Positions 45,791 through 56,289 of a stretch of DNA of 64,000 bases are shown here, piece after piece. The stretch lies in assembly GCA_037576195.1 (NCBI GenBank), contig CM075102.1:6138001-6202000 (forward strand), given 5' to 3'. The position numbers and the translations under genes were made by a program. Every line of letters starts with the position of its first letter. The stretch's first letter is position 1. Below the pieces are notes generated by a model. The model searched no databases. It had not been told where the DNA came from and was given only the letters and a program-made list of their open reading frames with translations. The stretch comes from Phytoseiulus persimilis. Taxonomy: Eukaryota > Arthropoda > Arachnida > Mesostigmata > Phytoseiidae.

Positions 45791-47408
45791 GTGATTCCGG
45801 CGGATCTCGCCGACCTGAAGAAGCGGGCAGCCGTATTCTCGCTCACCGTGGATGAATGGAGTTTCCAACGTAAGCGCTTCGTTGGGGTTTTCCTTTGTTG
45901 TTCGCTGAGTATCAAGTCCATGAATACGAGGTTTTTGGCGCTCTTGTATCGATTCCGGGACCGAGCCACTGGGGCCAACCTACTGGAAACTATTCGAATT
46001 GCTCTCACAGACTTTGATCTTACTTTCGATGACATCGCGGGACTAACCACAAATGCAGCGAGTCTGATGATCTAACTCGCGGAACTCATCGAGAAGCATA
46101 GGGCCCCTAAACCATTTTTTCACCAAAAATGTCTTGCACACGCCTTACACCTCGCCGTTGAAGACACTCTGATGGAGAGGGGTCGACTCGATTCTTCTGA
46201 CGGGAAAAAGTCATCCCGTGCACGCAAGAGCCAAGCGAGGAAGAATTCGCATGACTTCGGAGAAGAACTTCTGGACTCCGCGGGGATGGAGGTTCGAGAA
46301 GAGGTAGAGATATCAGATAGCGGTCATTAGATTCTCTTTAAGAAAATCAGGAACATGTGCCGAGAGTTCACCATAAGCCCCATGAAATCAGTTCGGCTCG
46401 ATCAGATTTGCCATGAAATACCCAACTTAAAGGCCTTGAAATTTTCTCCCGATATAAACACCCGCTGGAGTAGTACTCTGCTGATGCTCGAGCGCTTCCT
46501 CCATCTCGAAAGGCCGCTCCGAAAATTTTCCGAGCTCCAAGACGAAGTCTTTCCGCTATCTGATCAGGAGATCACGTCTGTCAGCTCCATCGTACCCGCG
46601 TTGAAGATGTCAAGGAAGCGACAGATCGACTTCCGAGCGAAACAGCCACTCTCTTCGACGCGGAGGTCATTTAGAGGTGGGGCTCTTCCCGGAATGACCA
46701 AACTCGTGCATATTCTCAACGATCGGCATCCTGACCGCGCAACTGTTTGTGTTTCAGCATTTGTTCACCCGACTGGACCAGCCAGCTCTCAATAATCGCT
46801 TCGTCCGGGACTTGATCGAAAATTTAGAGAAACATGTTGCAAAGCGTAGGACGGTCGCCTCTCGGCTGATAATGTACGCCCGCACCCAGGAGCATTCATC
46901 GGATTTCGATCGCCGTCTGCGCCCCGAGCAAGACAGCAGCGAGTCAAAATCGACTATCCACGACGAACTCATCAAATATTTTCGTGAAGCGGGAGATGCA
47001 ACGCGCACCGTAGCTGCAGGAGAAGATGCTCCGTCAATGGACCCGTCGACATCCTCTGGGGCTTTCTCCGTAAATTGCCGTAGAACACGAGTGGCTGCGG
47101 CGAAGCGCTTGGCAACTTGAACTGCTAGTAGTCAGGCCGCAGAACGCGCGAGACTCTTCATGCAGCTCGGAAGCAGAACAGTTCCCGCCTAAATAATGGC
47201 CGTCTTGAATACGGTTCAACCAAAAAGCGTCTCAGCGGAGCGATCGTTCAGTATAGCGCGACAAAGCAGACGACTCAGCCAGGGAGTTCTTGACGACCGT
47301 CGATGTATGCGAAAACTGCTCGTGAAGCACTTCTATCGCAACAGCAAGCCTTGGGAAGTATCATATCGGTCAAGCGGCGGAACCAAGATGAAACCGTCTG
47401 TGCGATGA
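45791..47408 (+). pseudogene. hAT transposase (hAT-2), nearly full length, broken
   Basis: Starts with KRAAVFSLTVDEWSFQRKRF (first catalytic Asp), then FDDIAGLTTNAASLM (where hATs have a second Asp this copy shows Asn), FFHQKCLAHALHLAVEDTL, an RWSSTLLMLERFLHLERP block near 46460, and the C-terminal dimerisation motif PKSVSAERSFSIARQ...RLSQGVLDDRR at 47220-47310. Lesions: TAA 46073, TAG 46328, frameshift near 46745, TGA near 47118, TAA near 47191. No BED finger is visible upstream. It lies between the inverted arms at 44176 and 48352, which could be its long termini, but no target duplication supports that. Confidence 0.75.
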
Positions 47409-48110
47409 CAACGAGCTGATGATTCAGGTTCAGGCACGGAATCGGAGAGCGAGAAACAGCCCGGGACGTCATCAGGACACAGTACTCCCGCACCACGGTA
47501 TATACTCCGAACCAGAACTTAGTACTATGGAATTCCCATGAAGCCGTCATTTGCATGTAATCCGATCATGTTTGGTTCCTCTAATTATGCTCATTATTAC
47601 CTGAATGATTCCCCATATAACCAAGGAAACCGGCCGAGATACTCGTCCGAAGATCCAAACGAAGAAGAGGTCAATGAACATTACGCTGGGAGACTCCATC
47701 GCTGCCGAGAAACTGAGAGGGCCAAGCACGCCCTACTATTGCAATCCGTATTGCCTCGTACCCTGACGGGTGTCGTCCTGTTCGTTTCTGTCGCGAGATT
47801 GTTTGCGAGGGCCACCGTCCTCACCCTCCATATAAATTAATCAGATTCATCAGTCTTGAATCGCGCCTCTTCCGAGCGGAGTAGCCAATAGTCATAACTC
47901 AGAGAAAACGAGAACTCATTCCCACGCTGAATTAACGATTATGCTCTCGGCGATTCTCGTGAATGAGGCAGAAGTTTTCTTTCATCGCTTCGAACTCTGC
48001 CCGTGGACAGGAGATCTCCGATCGGGATCCGATCCAAAACAGCCAATCGGGGAGAGCGCTTCTGTGGATCGGGCCGGCTATCGGAGAGCCTGATTCTGAT
48101 TCACGGCTCT
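47409..48110. other. 0.7 kb without recognisable genes
   Basis: A 100-codon open frame at 47538-47840 has no motif. Nothing else seen. Confidence 0.35.
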
Positions 48111-48352
48111 CGGCCGCCCATGCTTGGGGAACTGCTTCCAATCCGACCCTGAATCAAACAGAGATCATCATTATCATCAGCGCCGCCATGTATTTTCTGG
48201 ATAAGAAAGCTTTCATAAAGCTTTGCAGCGCGTTCCTTCGGGATTCCCTACTCTCAAGCATACGTTACCCCGTTCCATTGGAACGGTGTTCTAAACATAC
48301 GTTCCTCCGCTCCATTGGAACGCCGTTCCTTCGTTCCGAATTTCTCACACCT
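48111..48352 (-). repeat. Inverted arm, right copy
   Basis: Reverse complement of the left arm at 44176. Contains CGTTCCATTGGAACG at 48271-48285 and a second half-site near 48310. Overlaps the C-terminal codons of the PHD ORF. Confidence 0.7.
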
Positions 48353-48771
48353 ATACGAATTTGGCGGCGAAGAGACGAGTTTTTTCCACTCAACTTGGCG
48401 TTCTGGAACTCAATACGTTTCCAGGAGCGTGCCTCAGCGCGGAGCTCTATGAGTTCAGACAGAATTAGTGCCAGCATGTCACGATCGGAGGCAGCGTCGT
48501 CGATCCGCGGAGGCGTTTCAGCCACCCTGCACATGAGGTTTTGAACTTTGTTGTGGTCGGCGAGGTCAGAAGTCTGTAGGTTGGAATATCTTTCCACGTG
48601 AATCCGCATTTCACAAGACGAACACTGGATGTGGTTGACATTTCGTTCAGCTCGACGGTGGCACACAGGGCAGGGTGAGTTCGAGCGATACCGCTTTTGT
48701 GTGGATGAAATACTGCCGTCGTCGCTGGACACTGAGCTCAGACGCTTCGTCGGGTTGAAAAATTGACCCAT
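48265..48771 (-). pseudogene. PHD-type zinc finger plus coiled-coil ORF
   Basis: ATG 48771, 168 codons. Residues 30-80 form a PHD-like finger: CPVCHRRAERNVNHIQCSSC, then EMRIHVERYSNL and LMCRVAE (C4-H-C-type spacing with the final Cys apparently lost). Residues 95-140 are a leucine-rich helix (MLALILSELIELRAE) probably forming a coiled coil. PHD-plus-coil ORF1 proteins occur in several LINE families (CR1-like) and in gag-like proteins; no RT is next to it. The 3' end runs into the inverted arm, so the native C-terminus is likely missing. Confidence 0.5.
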
Positions 48772-49539
48772 AATACACTGCTTCGTAATTTCACGGGAAA
48801 TTCAACGGGAGCTCGGAGAAATGCGGTGCCGCGGGAAGCGCGCTAGCAGACGAGTTGTGCGAGATACTTTCTGACCCGAAGCCTCATGCTGATCTGACGA
48901 GTTTTCCGTGAAGAAATGGGTAACATATTGTCCACGGATACATCACCACCAGACTTCTGCTCTACATAAAGCAGTTCCCCAGCAGAACGGAGAGAAGAAC
49001 TCGAAACTCCACGATACTCCTGGAAAGCGTCGTTCCCCACGGTTCTGCCCTGACTCCGGTCAAGCCTCCCATGGACACGTCCTACGCAAATGAAGTGCTT
49101 TGCACTTAGAGAGCCTCCAAAACCTGAGCTCAATTAAGGTCGGACGTCGTTTTGGGGAGGCACGGGTCACGGGAAGTCTATGGACACATCGCCGACATAA
49201 TGGTTCCAACCACATACAGAAGAACCTCGATCGTATCAACCTCAATCGGATCTGGCCCGTTAAAAGTCGCCTTTCTTGAAGAAGTCAGCTTGACGAAAGT
49301 TCAAGCCGGCTACACTGTGGATGCACGGAACGGCACTCTCAGCAAAATTCCATTCGAGGAACGATCGAACTCGCGGAATGACTTGATACAGCTCTTGGCG
49401 GATTCCTCGGGATCTTGTCGACTCAATTCCGGCCTGCCGTCACACTCCTGAAAGTTCCTGAAAGTAGTGGCGTCATCAGGAATGGCTCAGTCAGAAGACT
49501 CTGTACAGCAGTGAAGTTTATTCGAAAATAAGGGTCGTT
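48772..49539. other. 0.77 kb without recognisable genes
   Basis: Short open frames only, no motif. The last 8 bases (49532-49539) are the left target duplication of MITE-2. Confidence 0.4.
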
Positions 49540-49996
49540 GGTACTTGTGCGTTTGGCCCCCTCTTCGGAAGCGGCGCGAAAAACAGCCTAGATGGCGAGT
49601 TCTCAGCCCGTCAGCCGGCGGTACAGGAAGAAAGGAGACGGAGGAAGGGAAGACAGAACGGTCAACAGATACACGTGAGAATGGCGGCTGACATGATGGC
49701 TCGAGATCTGTTTTCGGAGTTCTTCGACCGACAAGTCCGAGTGAGAGAGCAGGAGAACGAAAACCTGAAGATGAAAGTGGAGTTTCTGAGTTTCTTCATG
49801 ATGCCGGCCTTCCGCAGACGTCGGAACGGTTTGAAGAAGTCAACGAAGTTGAGAAACGGGTCGGAGTTTCCTCAGGCAGTTCGAATATCGCGCCTTTGGA
49901 AGCGGCGTTCCAGCCGCCGCGTCAGCCATCGTTGGCTGTCGGCTGGCGGTTTAGCCGGCTGTGATTTTAGAAGAGGGGGCCAAACGCACAAGAACC
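49540..49996. mobile_element. 457-bp hAT-type MITE with 8-bp target duplication (MITE-2)
   Basis: Terminal inverted repeats of 27 bp, GGTWCTTGTGCGTTTGG..., at 49540-49566 and 49970-49996, one mismatch. Flanked by GGGTCGTT at 49532-49539 and 49997-50004. An 8-bp duplication is the hAT signature. No transposase of its own; an apparent open frame crossing it (49675-50094) extends past the right end and is not a gene of the element. hAT-1 and hAT-2 nearby are hAT sources in principle, but their TIRs are unknown. Confidence 0.9.
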
Positions 49997-50430
49997 GGGT
50001 CGTTATATACCCAGCAGAGGAGCATTGCTCTCCCATGATTGGTCTAAACTCTAGAGTCCAGACACCAGATGAGTCACATCTTAACATGAGTTGACAGATA
50101 GTCCAGTATCCAGGTCGGAGGTATTGTAAACCCGACTCCGTACTCTTAGATTTATGTGAACTGGCTGTATCAGTCCCTTACATCTGCTGTCGGGAGTGGA
50201 AACCCGATTTCGTTGCGTTCCCCAGGCGTCGTGAGTTGAGAGTACTTTGACTCATCTGAATGTGTCATGCTCTGAGCCTATTTTGGAGAAGATGTCCTTC
50301 CCCTGTGATGTCACTGCGTTCAGGCAGAAGGACTACCGCTGAAAACACTTCAGAAGAAGCATGAAGATCATCAGAAGGTTCAGTCCCCCCTCGCCGAAGA
50401 CTCGCATCCGTCCACAGGAGCCTTGCCAGG
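49997..50430. other. Spacer upstream of the candidate gene
   Basis: No coding motif. It would contain the promoter of the 50431-51269 candidate gene if that gene is real; no TATA or initiator stands out. Confidence 0.35.
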
Positions 50431-51269
50431 ATGGGTGGCTTGTGGAGCGACCAAGATGAAGATCCAGAAGGCGGAGTCAGCCCCGCAGCAGCTGCGGCCG
50501 AGGCAAGGTGGAGAGCATCCGAGACTCTCCGCACCGAGCGACTGGCAAGCGAGGGCCGAGCCCTCGGAACAGGCGAGGCAACCGGCGACGGGAGTTTTTC
50601 CCTTCGCCCCGCTGGAGCAGCAGCGGTAAGCTCCCCGCCCCAGGGAGCGGACCCGCGGATGGTTCGCAAGTGTGACCGCTGGACTTGTGTCCAGCCAGCG
50701 CAGGACGACCGGCCGGCGAATGGCCGCGACGCTCGAGGGGGGTGGCCACCCCCATTTTTCGCGATCACGGGTCGCGATTGTGAACGTTCTCACCCCGGCC
50801 GCGTCGCTCGCCGGTGGCGGCCTTTTGGGTGAGTGTTCTTTCAGTTGTTGTTGTGGTATGCACCAGTTCATTGCGGAGCTAGGGGTTGGACCTAAGTTGG
50901 TATCTTTTGTCTACTTGCAGCCGGAACGCTCATCGCCGGCAACGATGTGCCGGTCACTCGGTGCTCGGGGCCGAATCGACGACAAAGTTCGCTCCGTCGG
51001 TCGAGAGAGTCACCGGCAGTTCGGTGAAATGGTCGTCGGGGCACAGTGCTCCGCCGCCCAGTCTGGGCGAAGATGACGGAGCTGGGCTGGTAGGGGAGAG
51101 CGAGCGCATGCCGCTCGGGGCCTTTGTGTACCGGGTCTTGGGCCGCAGCCTGATTCGTTATTCGCCGCAGCAGCGGAGATGTACGAAGCCCCCGTTGATC
51201 CTCGTGAAGAGCGGAGTTTATTCCTCGTTGGCGGTATGTCGTGGCTATGACATGCTCGTAGAGTCGTGA
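50431..51269 (+). CDS. Candidate two-exon gene, unknown product
   Basis: Exon 1 from ATG 50431 to 50828, intron 50829-50920 (GTGAGT donor, pyrimidine-rich tract, CTTGCAG acceptor), exon 2 50921-51269 ending TGA. Phase 2 on both sides, giving 248 residues. AATAAA follows 10 bp after the stop (51279-51284). The protein is Ala/Arg/Pro/Gly-rich with an acidic start (MGGLWSDQDEDPEGG) and no signal peptide, membrane segment or domain that I recognise. The region is GC-rich, so long open frames exist on the other strand too, and open reading alone is weak evidence. Intron consensus, matching phase and the poly(A) signal are the support. It could also be a fragment of an unrecognised transposon gene. 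Confidence 0.45.
50829..50920 (+). other. Probable 92-bp intron
   Basis: GTGAGTGTTC donor; acceptor TTTTGTCTACTTGCAG. Best-looking splice-site pair in the window by consensus. Confidence 0.55.
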
Positions 51270-51278
51270 TCTATTTCA

Positions 51279-51284
51279 AATAAA
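51279..51284 (+). other. AATAAA polyadenylation signal
   Basis: Ten bases after the TGA of the candidate gene. Confidence 0.5.
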
Positions 51285-51595
51285 CGAAAAGATTTTTCCT
51301 CGCCGTAATTCGTGTTGACTTCATCAACTGAACATACACCATCCATGTAGATGTCTTAGTAACTCAGGATTTGGATGTAGCTATTGTTTATGGTCGAGGG
51401 TACCCTGCTGTTGTAATATTTCGCTCAGACGGCCAAGCATACAGCGGCATCGGCTGACGAGCCGATGGCCATGGTACGGCGTCCCTGACGGAAGCGCACG
51501 TCTATAGTAACCCTCTCATGTAACCTTGATCCATAGGATATGAAAGCAGCTTCCTTTAGTTCAATGAAGTGTAGTCGTCGTAGTCGTCGCGTATG

Positions 51596-52171
51596 CTACG
51601 CCGACGCTGTATCAGTTCTCAGTCCGCTTTCTGACGAACGGTGCTTACGACTCTTCGAGTATCCGGAACCAGAGGCTCTCATCATCCAGATTAGGTTAAA
51701 AGTGCACGGAATCTTCGACACTTTACATCGCTGAAGGGGTTCAGATAGAACTTTTTTGATTGCTTGAACTGGACTCTGGCCAGTCGAGTGGTTGAGAGCG
51801 TGTGTCTTCAGCTCGGAATGCTCACTGGGGAGATCGAGTAATCGTTGTCGATCTTTGGACCTTCTTTCGGATTGCCTTTTGTTGAGGGTCTCGAGTTGTT
51901 CAATGTGATCGGTGTGACCACACAAGTATTCGTAGGCCGTTGATTTCTCTAGTTCTTTCTCGAGGCGGGCAATCTTCTTCTGATAGAATGCGCGTTCATC
52001 ATGCCAGTTGCCTCTGTCTCGCTCAAGGAGGCGTTGTTCAGCCTCTAATTCAGTGCGTAGATCGTGGATCTTCCATTTGAGGATGCGGATCTCTGTTTCA
52101 GCGAGCCAAACTTGACGAGCTTCCTCGGAGACGATTGATTCATCGCCGGTCAACCCACGCTGGGAAGACAA
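51596..52171 (-). CDS. Coiled-coil ORF, possibly an exon or fragment
   Basis: 191-codon minus-strand open frame without a good ATG at its 5' end (opens at TTG). Residues 18-75 are strongly heptad-like and charged (EIRILKWKIHDLRTELEAE, KKIARLEKELEKS), and 90-120 continue with basic helices. The first 120 residues look like protein; the last 40 look random. No family recognised. Because it lacks a start codon it could be an internal exon or a transposon ORF1 remnant. Confidence 0.35.
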   Translation of the reverse strand: MSSQRGLTGDESIVSEEARQVWLAETEIRILKWKIHDLRTELEAEQRLLERDRGNWHDERAFYQKKIARLEKELEKSTAYEYLCGHTDHIEQLETLNKRQSERRSKDRQRLLDLPSEHSELKTHALNHSTGQSPVQAIKKVLSEPLQRCKVSKIPCTFNLIWMMRASGSGYSKSRKHRSSESGLRTDTASA

Positions 52172-52639
52172 CCGCCCGGCCTACCGGTGGACGTCGCGGA
52201 TAGCTCAATGCCAGAGAGACTGCGTCAAGGCTAGGAGAGCATTCCTTAGATCTAGGACGATCAGCGCAAGAAACCCTCAGAGTATGGAAACATGCCTGAG
52301 GAACAGACCTGGGCAGATTCGAATGAAAATGGTTCGATAACTTTGATTCGAATCAAAGTCCCCGACTCCCCGACTATCTCAGAAAACGGAAACATCCGAA
52401 CCCAATCCAGGAAACACTGAAGCACACAGTTTGTTCGGTCGCTCAATAGTCACTCCTCGCTCCAAAGTTCGAACTGACAACTTACTCACGTTCCGGCACG
52501 TATCGGGAGCTACAACATGTAGAGCGGGGCCGACTGGAGCCGGCCGCGCTAGGCGCGGTCGGACTACGGTCCCTTGCATCGAGACACTTTTCTCTGAAAC
52601 TATCTTCTCATTCGGTTGATTGCTACATGCTGTTATGGT
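52172..52639. other. Spacer, no recognisable gene
   Basis: No motif. A GC-rich patch with GCCGACTGGAGCCGGCCGCGC near 52530-52550 is a short imperfect palindrome. Confidence 0.35.
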
Positions 52640-52975
52640 CAGATGGACTCCGGAATTACCTCCTCAGATTCCAAATAGTATTGTCAGGTCGATCCTAGAC
52701 TCACCCCTTCAGACTCCGAAGATTATGCTCAGATTTGTCCCGGAATCACTCCACCAGACTCGGCAAAATCTCGTCAGATTGGTCCCGGAATCGCTCCACC
52801 AGACTCGGCAAAATTTTGTCGGATTGGTCCCGGAATCACCCCTCCAGACTCGGAAGAATATTGTCGGATTGGTTCCGGAATTACCCCTCCAGACTCAGAA
52901 AAGTACGCTCAGCTTAGCGCTGGAATCACCTCCATGTATTTGAGGAGGAATGCCGACAAAATGACAGACGAAGCC
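52640..52975 (+). repeat. 45-bp repeat, second locus, diverged block with element end
   Basis: Seven degenerate units of the same 45-bp family as 563-3003, opposite orientation (for example CAGACTCGGCAAAAT units about 45 bp apart from 52680 to 52930). The block ends in GACAAAATGACAGACGAAGC then CGATCATAAGTAGT, matching in order the outer edge of the first-locus element (CTGTCAGTTTG and AATCGGCTTAG on the other strand). So the terminal sequence is conserved between loci. Confidence 0.7.
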
Positions 52976-53074
52976 GATCATAAGTAGTGAGGATCCTCGC
53001 ATCCAGGGTACGAAAAATTAATTTCTTTACCGGCTGGTGCGGGAATTCTTTTGCCGTACTACGAAAATGATGTC

Positions 53075-53945
53075 TAGTCCCGGAATCACTCCTCCAGAGT
53101 TGGGAAGTAATGCTCAGATTGGCCTCGGAATCACCCCTCCAGAGTTGGGAAGTAATGCTCAGATTGGTCTCGGAATCACCCCTCCAGAGTTGGGAAGTAA
53201 TGCTCAGATTGGTCTCGGAATCACTCCTCCAGAGTTGGGAAGTAATGCTCAGATTGGTCTCGGAATCACTCCTCCAGAGTTGGGAAGTAATGCTCAGATT
53301 GGTCTCGGAATCACTCCTCCAGAGTTGGGAAGTAATGCTCAGATTGGTCTCGGAATCACTCCTCCAGAGTTGGGAAGTAATGCTCAGATTGGTCTCGGAA
53401 TCACTCCTCCAGAGTTGGGAAGTAATGCTCAGGATCGGTCTCGGAATCACCCCTCCAGAGTTGGGAAGTAATGCTCAGATTGGTCTCGGAATCACCCCTC
53501 CAGAGTTGGGAAGTAATGCTCAGATTGGTCTCGGAATCACCCCTCCAGAGTTGGGAAGTAATGCTCAGATTGGTCTCGGAATCACTCCTCCAGAGTTGGG
53601 AAGTAATGCTCAGATTGGTCTCGGAATCACTCCTCCAGAGTTGGGAAGTAATGCTCAGATTGGTCTCGGAATCACCCCTCCAGAGTTGGGAAGTAATGCT
53701 CGGATTGGTCTCGGAAGCACTCCTCCAGAGTTGGGAAGTAATGCTCAGATTGGTCTCGGAATCACTCCTCCAGAGTTGGGAAGTAATGCTCAGATTGGTC
53801 TCGGAATCACTCCTCCAGAGTTGGGAAGTAATGCTCAGGATCGGTCTCGGAATCACCCCTCCAGAGTTGGGAAGTAATGCTCAGATCGGTCTCGGAATCA
53901 CCCCTCCAGAGTTGGAAAGTAATGGCCAGATTGGTCCCGGCCATC
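53075..53945 (+). repeat. 45-bp tandem repeat array, second locus
   Basis: About 19 units, much more homogeneous than the neighbouring block; consensus like CCTCCAGAGTTGGGAAGTAA. Two units near 53431 and 53837 carry the same 1-bp insertion (CAGGATCGG), and units around them are near identical, suggesting a segmental duplication of about 406 bp (nine units) inside the array. Open frames here are repeat artefacts. Confidence 0.85.
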
Positions 53946-53959
53946 GTAGAACCCGCCTC

Positions 53960-54062
53960 ATTTACCCGGGTCCGTACCCGCGTCTGGAACCGGGTACCCG
54001 AAGTCGGGTAATCGGGTACCCGGGTCCGATACCCGGGTCCGGAACCGGGTATCATACCCGGT
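53960..54062. repeat. ACCCGG-type simple repeat
   Basis: Interrupted TACCCGGGTCCG / GAACCGGGTA repeats with several perfect palindromes (TACCCGGGTA). Low complexity; no coding. Confidence 0.75.
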
Positions 54063-54574
54063 TCTGCGACCCCTACTCTCGAGGGGTTGGGTCACCCCCC
54101 CCCATCCCCCGAAAAAAAATCGTCGTCTCGTTTTTCTGTAGGTGTTTCAAATCCAATCCACCGTACTTTCCAATTCATTTATCGACGAATTTTGTCTGTA
54201 TCCCGGCTTGACGCTAGGTTGTTCGCATTTCTGCGCCCCGGCTCAGCCCGTGGATGAACCGTTCCTGGTTTTTTTTTCGATTTTGCCCTCTTTGGAGAGA
54301 GTTTTGAAATTGTTTTTTTTTGCTCAAAAATTGCTCCTCTGGACTCAGAACTCGCTCGCGAAAATTCGGGGGAATCGGTTCAGCTGTTCAAAAGTTATGA
54401 TTTTTCGACAATCCCGACCGCTGTGCGTCGTTCCCAAGACTCCTACAACGCTGCATTGCGCCGCCGCTCCTAATCCCATCCTTCGACGACCTCTTACGGG
54501 ACCAAAAGGGCGATCGACACCCACTTCTATCGGCACGCAAGTTACAGCTCGTTATCTGGTGCCTCGCCGCCCTC
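54063..54574. other. Spacer upstream of recombinase fragment
   Basis: T-rich tracts near 54270 and 54313; open frame leading into the recombinase, but its own translation shows no motif. Confidence 0.35.
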
Positions 54575-54968
54575 CAATGTCTCGAGAAGCGTTACACTTT
54601 GTGGAGAACGCTATCCGACAATCAACAAGATCAGCCCACAACGTCTGTTGGAACAATTGGCTTCGTTGGTGCCAACTGCACCACGCCCCCACCGTTACTG
54701 CCTCTCTCAACGAAGTCTGTGACTTCCTAGCCGACATCGCCACGCCCGGATAGGCTTATTTCTCCGTAAACTCCCATCGTTCAACTCTCTCGTACCATCT
54801 GCCACGATAGACACGTTTAAAGTGGATTCGTACCCGACAATAGGCCTCACGCGCGGCATCTTCAACCTTCAGCCCCCCAGGGAGCTCCGACCACCGGTGT
54901 GGGACGTCGAGCAAGTTCTGGCTCACATGGACACCTGGGAACCTTCCGCTGCGTTACCACTACCTTAG
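54575..54968 (+). pseudogene. Tyrosine recombinase N-terminal fragment (DIRS/Crypton-like)
   Basis: Core-binding (SAM-like) domain of a transposon tyrosine recombinase: STRSAHNVCWNNWLRWC, NEVCDFLADIA, AYFSVNSHRSTLSYHLP, then after a TAG (54751) and a frameshift near 54800, IDTFKVDSYPTIGLTRGIF and a PPRELRPPVWDVEQVLAHM block. This succession, with the N-terminal RSAY/W-type helix, an INTHRSA-like segment and a KGIFNLRPP-WDV-like segment, is what I know from DIRS/Ngaro and Crypton recombinases. The catalytic R..HxxR..Y domain is missing, so the exact class cannot be decided. No RT of the DIRS type is adjacent. Confidence 0.6.
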
Positions 54969-55250
54969 GCCGCCTGTCGCACCCTGCCCCTTCCACTTCG
55001 GACGGGGCCTGTCAAAAAGCAGTAGACGAGGACACCACTCCTCGTAAATCATCTTCCGAGCTTTGGTATTGGTATGTATTTATCCCCATATATATGACAC
55101 TTTCGTTTCAGTGGCGAGTTGTCTCAGCGGATATTTGTAGTTTCTTTCCCCCACTGCTGAAGGAGCCTCTTGGTGTGGCTTGTCATCTCTGAAGAGGGGT
55201 TTTCGTCGAGCCCCAGTCGATTTAGTTCACTTCCTCTTCCTCGTGGTGCT
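54969..55250. other. Spacer
   Basis: No motif; lies between the recombinase fragment and the foldback element. Confidence 0.35.
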
Positions 55251-56289
55251 GGGTGCGTGCGAAAGTTCTGAGCGCTGAACTTTGACAGCTCATAACTCCG
55301 CTCCCAGAAGTCGCAGACAGATCATAAAAGGCTCTAAATACGCGGAATCAGCTTCCAGATGCTGTCGATCGCGCCCTGATTGAACAAACGGCCTGCCCAC
55401 TTTGACGGTTTTACTGAAAGGGTCGGAAATCGAAAGATCGCAATATTCGATTCCGGCGAAACTAAGATCATGACCCCCTGTTTTCTCTTCGGAATAACGA
55501 AGTTCGGCGGAAATCAAGCTGTTTCAAAAAAAAAATAAGAGCGATTCGGCCGCGGCCGAGCGGAGATATCGGCTTCGCAAGTTTCGATTTTCAGCCCTCT
55601 CGATCTATGCTGAGTAAATAGGAAAAAATGGGCTTTCCCCAAAAATGCTCCATCTCCCCCGAAAGACGAGCCAATTTGAGATACTGCACAGCACATGCTA
55701 TAACCGGGTTCAAGGCTACAAAAACATGTCATATTATCCAATTTCAGGCTTTCCAAGAGTTTCCAGGGAAAATCGTGCCGGTGGCGGCGAACCCAGAAAT
55801 TGGATCAGATGACATATTTCGAAGCTTTGAGCCCAGATATGGGATGTGCTATGCGGCATCTCGAATTGGCTCGTCTTTGGGTGAAGAGGAAGCATTTTCT
55901 GAGAAGGCCCATATTTTTCCCATTCACTCAGCATAGATCGAGAGGGCTAAAATCGAAACTTACGAAGCCGATATCTCCCCTCGGCCGCGGCCGAATCGCT
56001 CAATTTTTCTTCGAAACAGCTTGATTTTAGACGAGCTCCGTGATTCCGAAGAGGAAACAGGGTGTGATAATCTTAGTTTCCCCGGAATCGAGAAATCACG
56101 ATTTTTCTATTTCCGACCCTTTCAGTAAAACCGTCAGCGTGGGCAGGCCGTTTGTTGAATCAGAACGCGACAGCATCTGAGAGCTAACTGAATTCCGCGT
56201 ATTTTGAATATTTTGTGTTCTGTCTGCGACTTTTGGGAGCGGAGTTATGGGCTGTCAAAGTTTAGCGCTCAGAACTTTTGCACGCACCC
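55251..56289. mobile_element. 1.04 kb foldback (near full-length inverted repeat) element
   Basis: Ends GGGTGCGTGC (55251) and GCACGCACCC (56280-56289). Nearly the whole element pairs with itself: arms of about 520 bp meet near 55770. Landmarks pair in order: CTGAGCGC, GCCCACTTTGACGG / CCGTCAGCGTGGGC, CGGCCGCGGCCGA near 55548 and 55980, GATCTATGCTGAGTAAA / TCACTCAGCATAGATC, and AAGACGAGCCAATT. Arms carry many substitutions and small indels, so it is not a recent duplication. No coding. It adjoins the 3' part of LINE-B with no target duplication seen. Confidence 0.8.

Noticed and set aside
44176..48352. Single 4.2 kb hAT element with these arms as termini
   Set aside because: No 8-bp flanking duplication and the outer sequence differs; kept as an open question rather than a feature call.
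50265..50871. Minus-strand open frames of 163-167 codons opposite the candidate gene
   Set aside because: GC-rich DNA leaves several frames open; no splice sites or motif on that strand.
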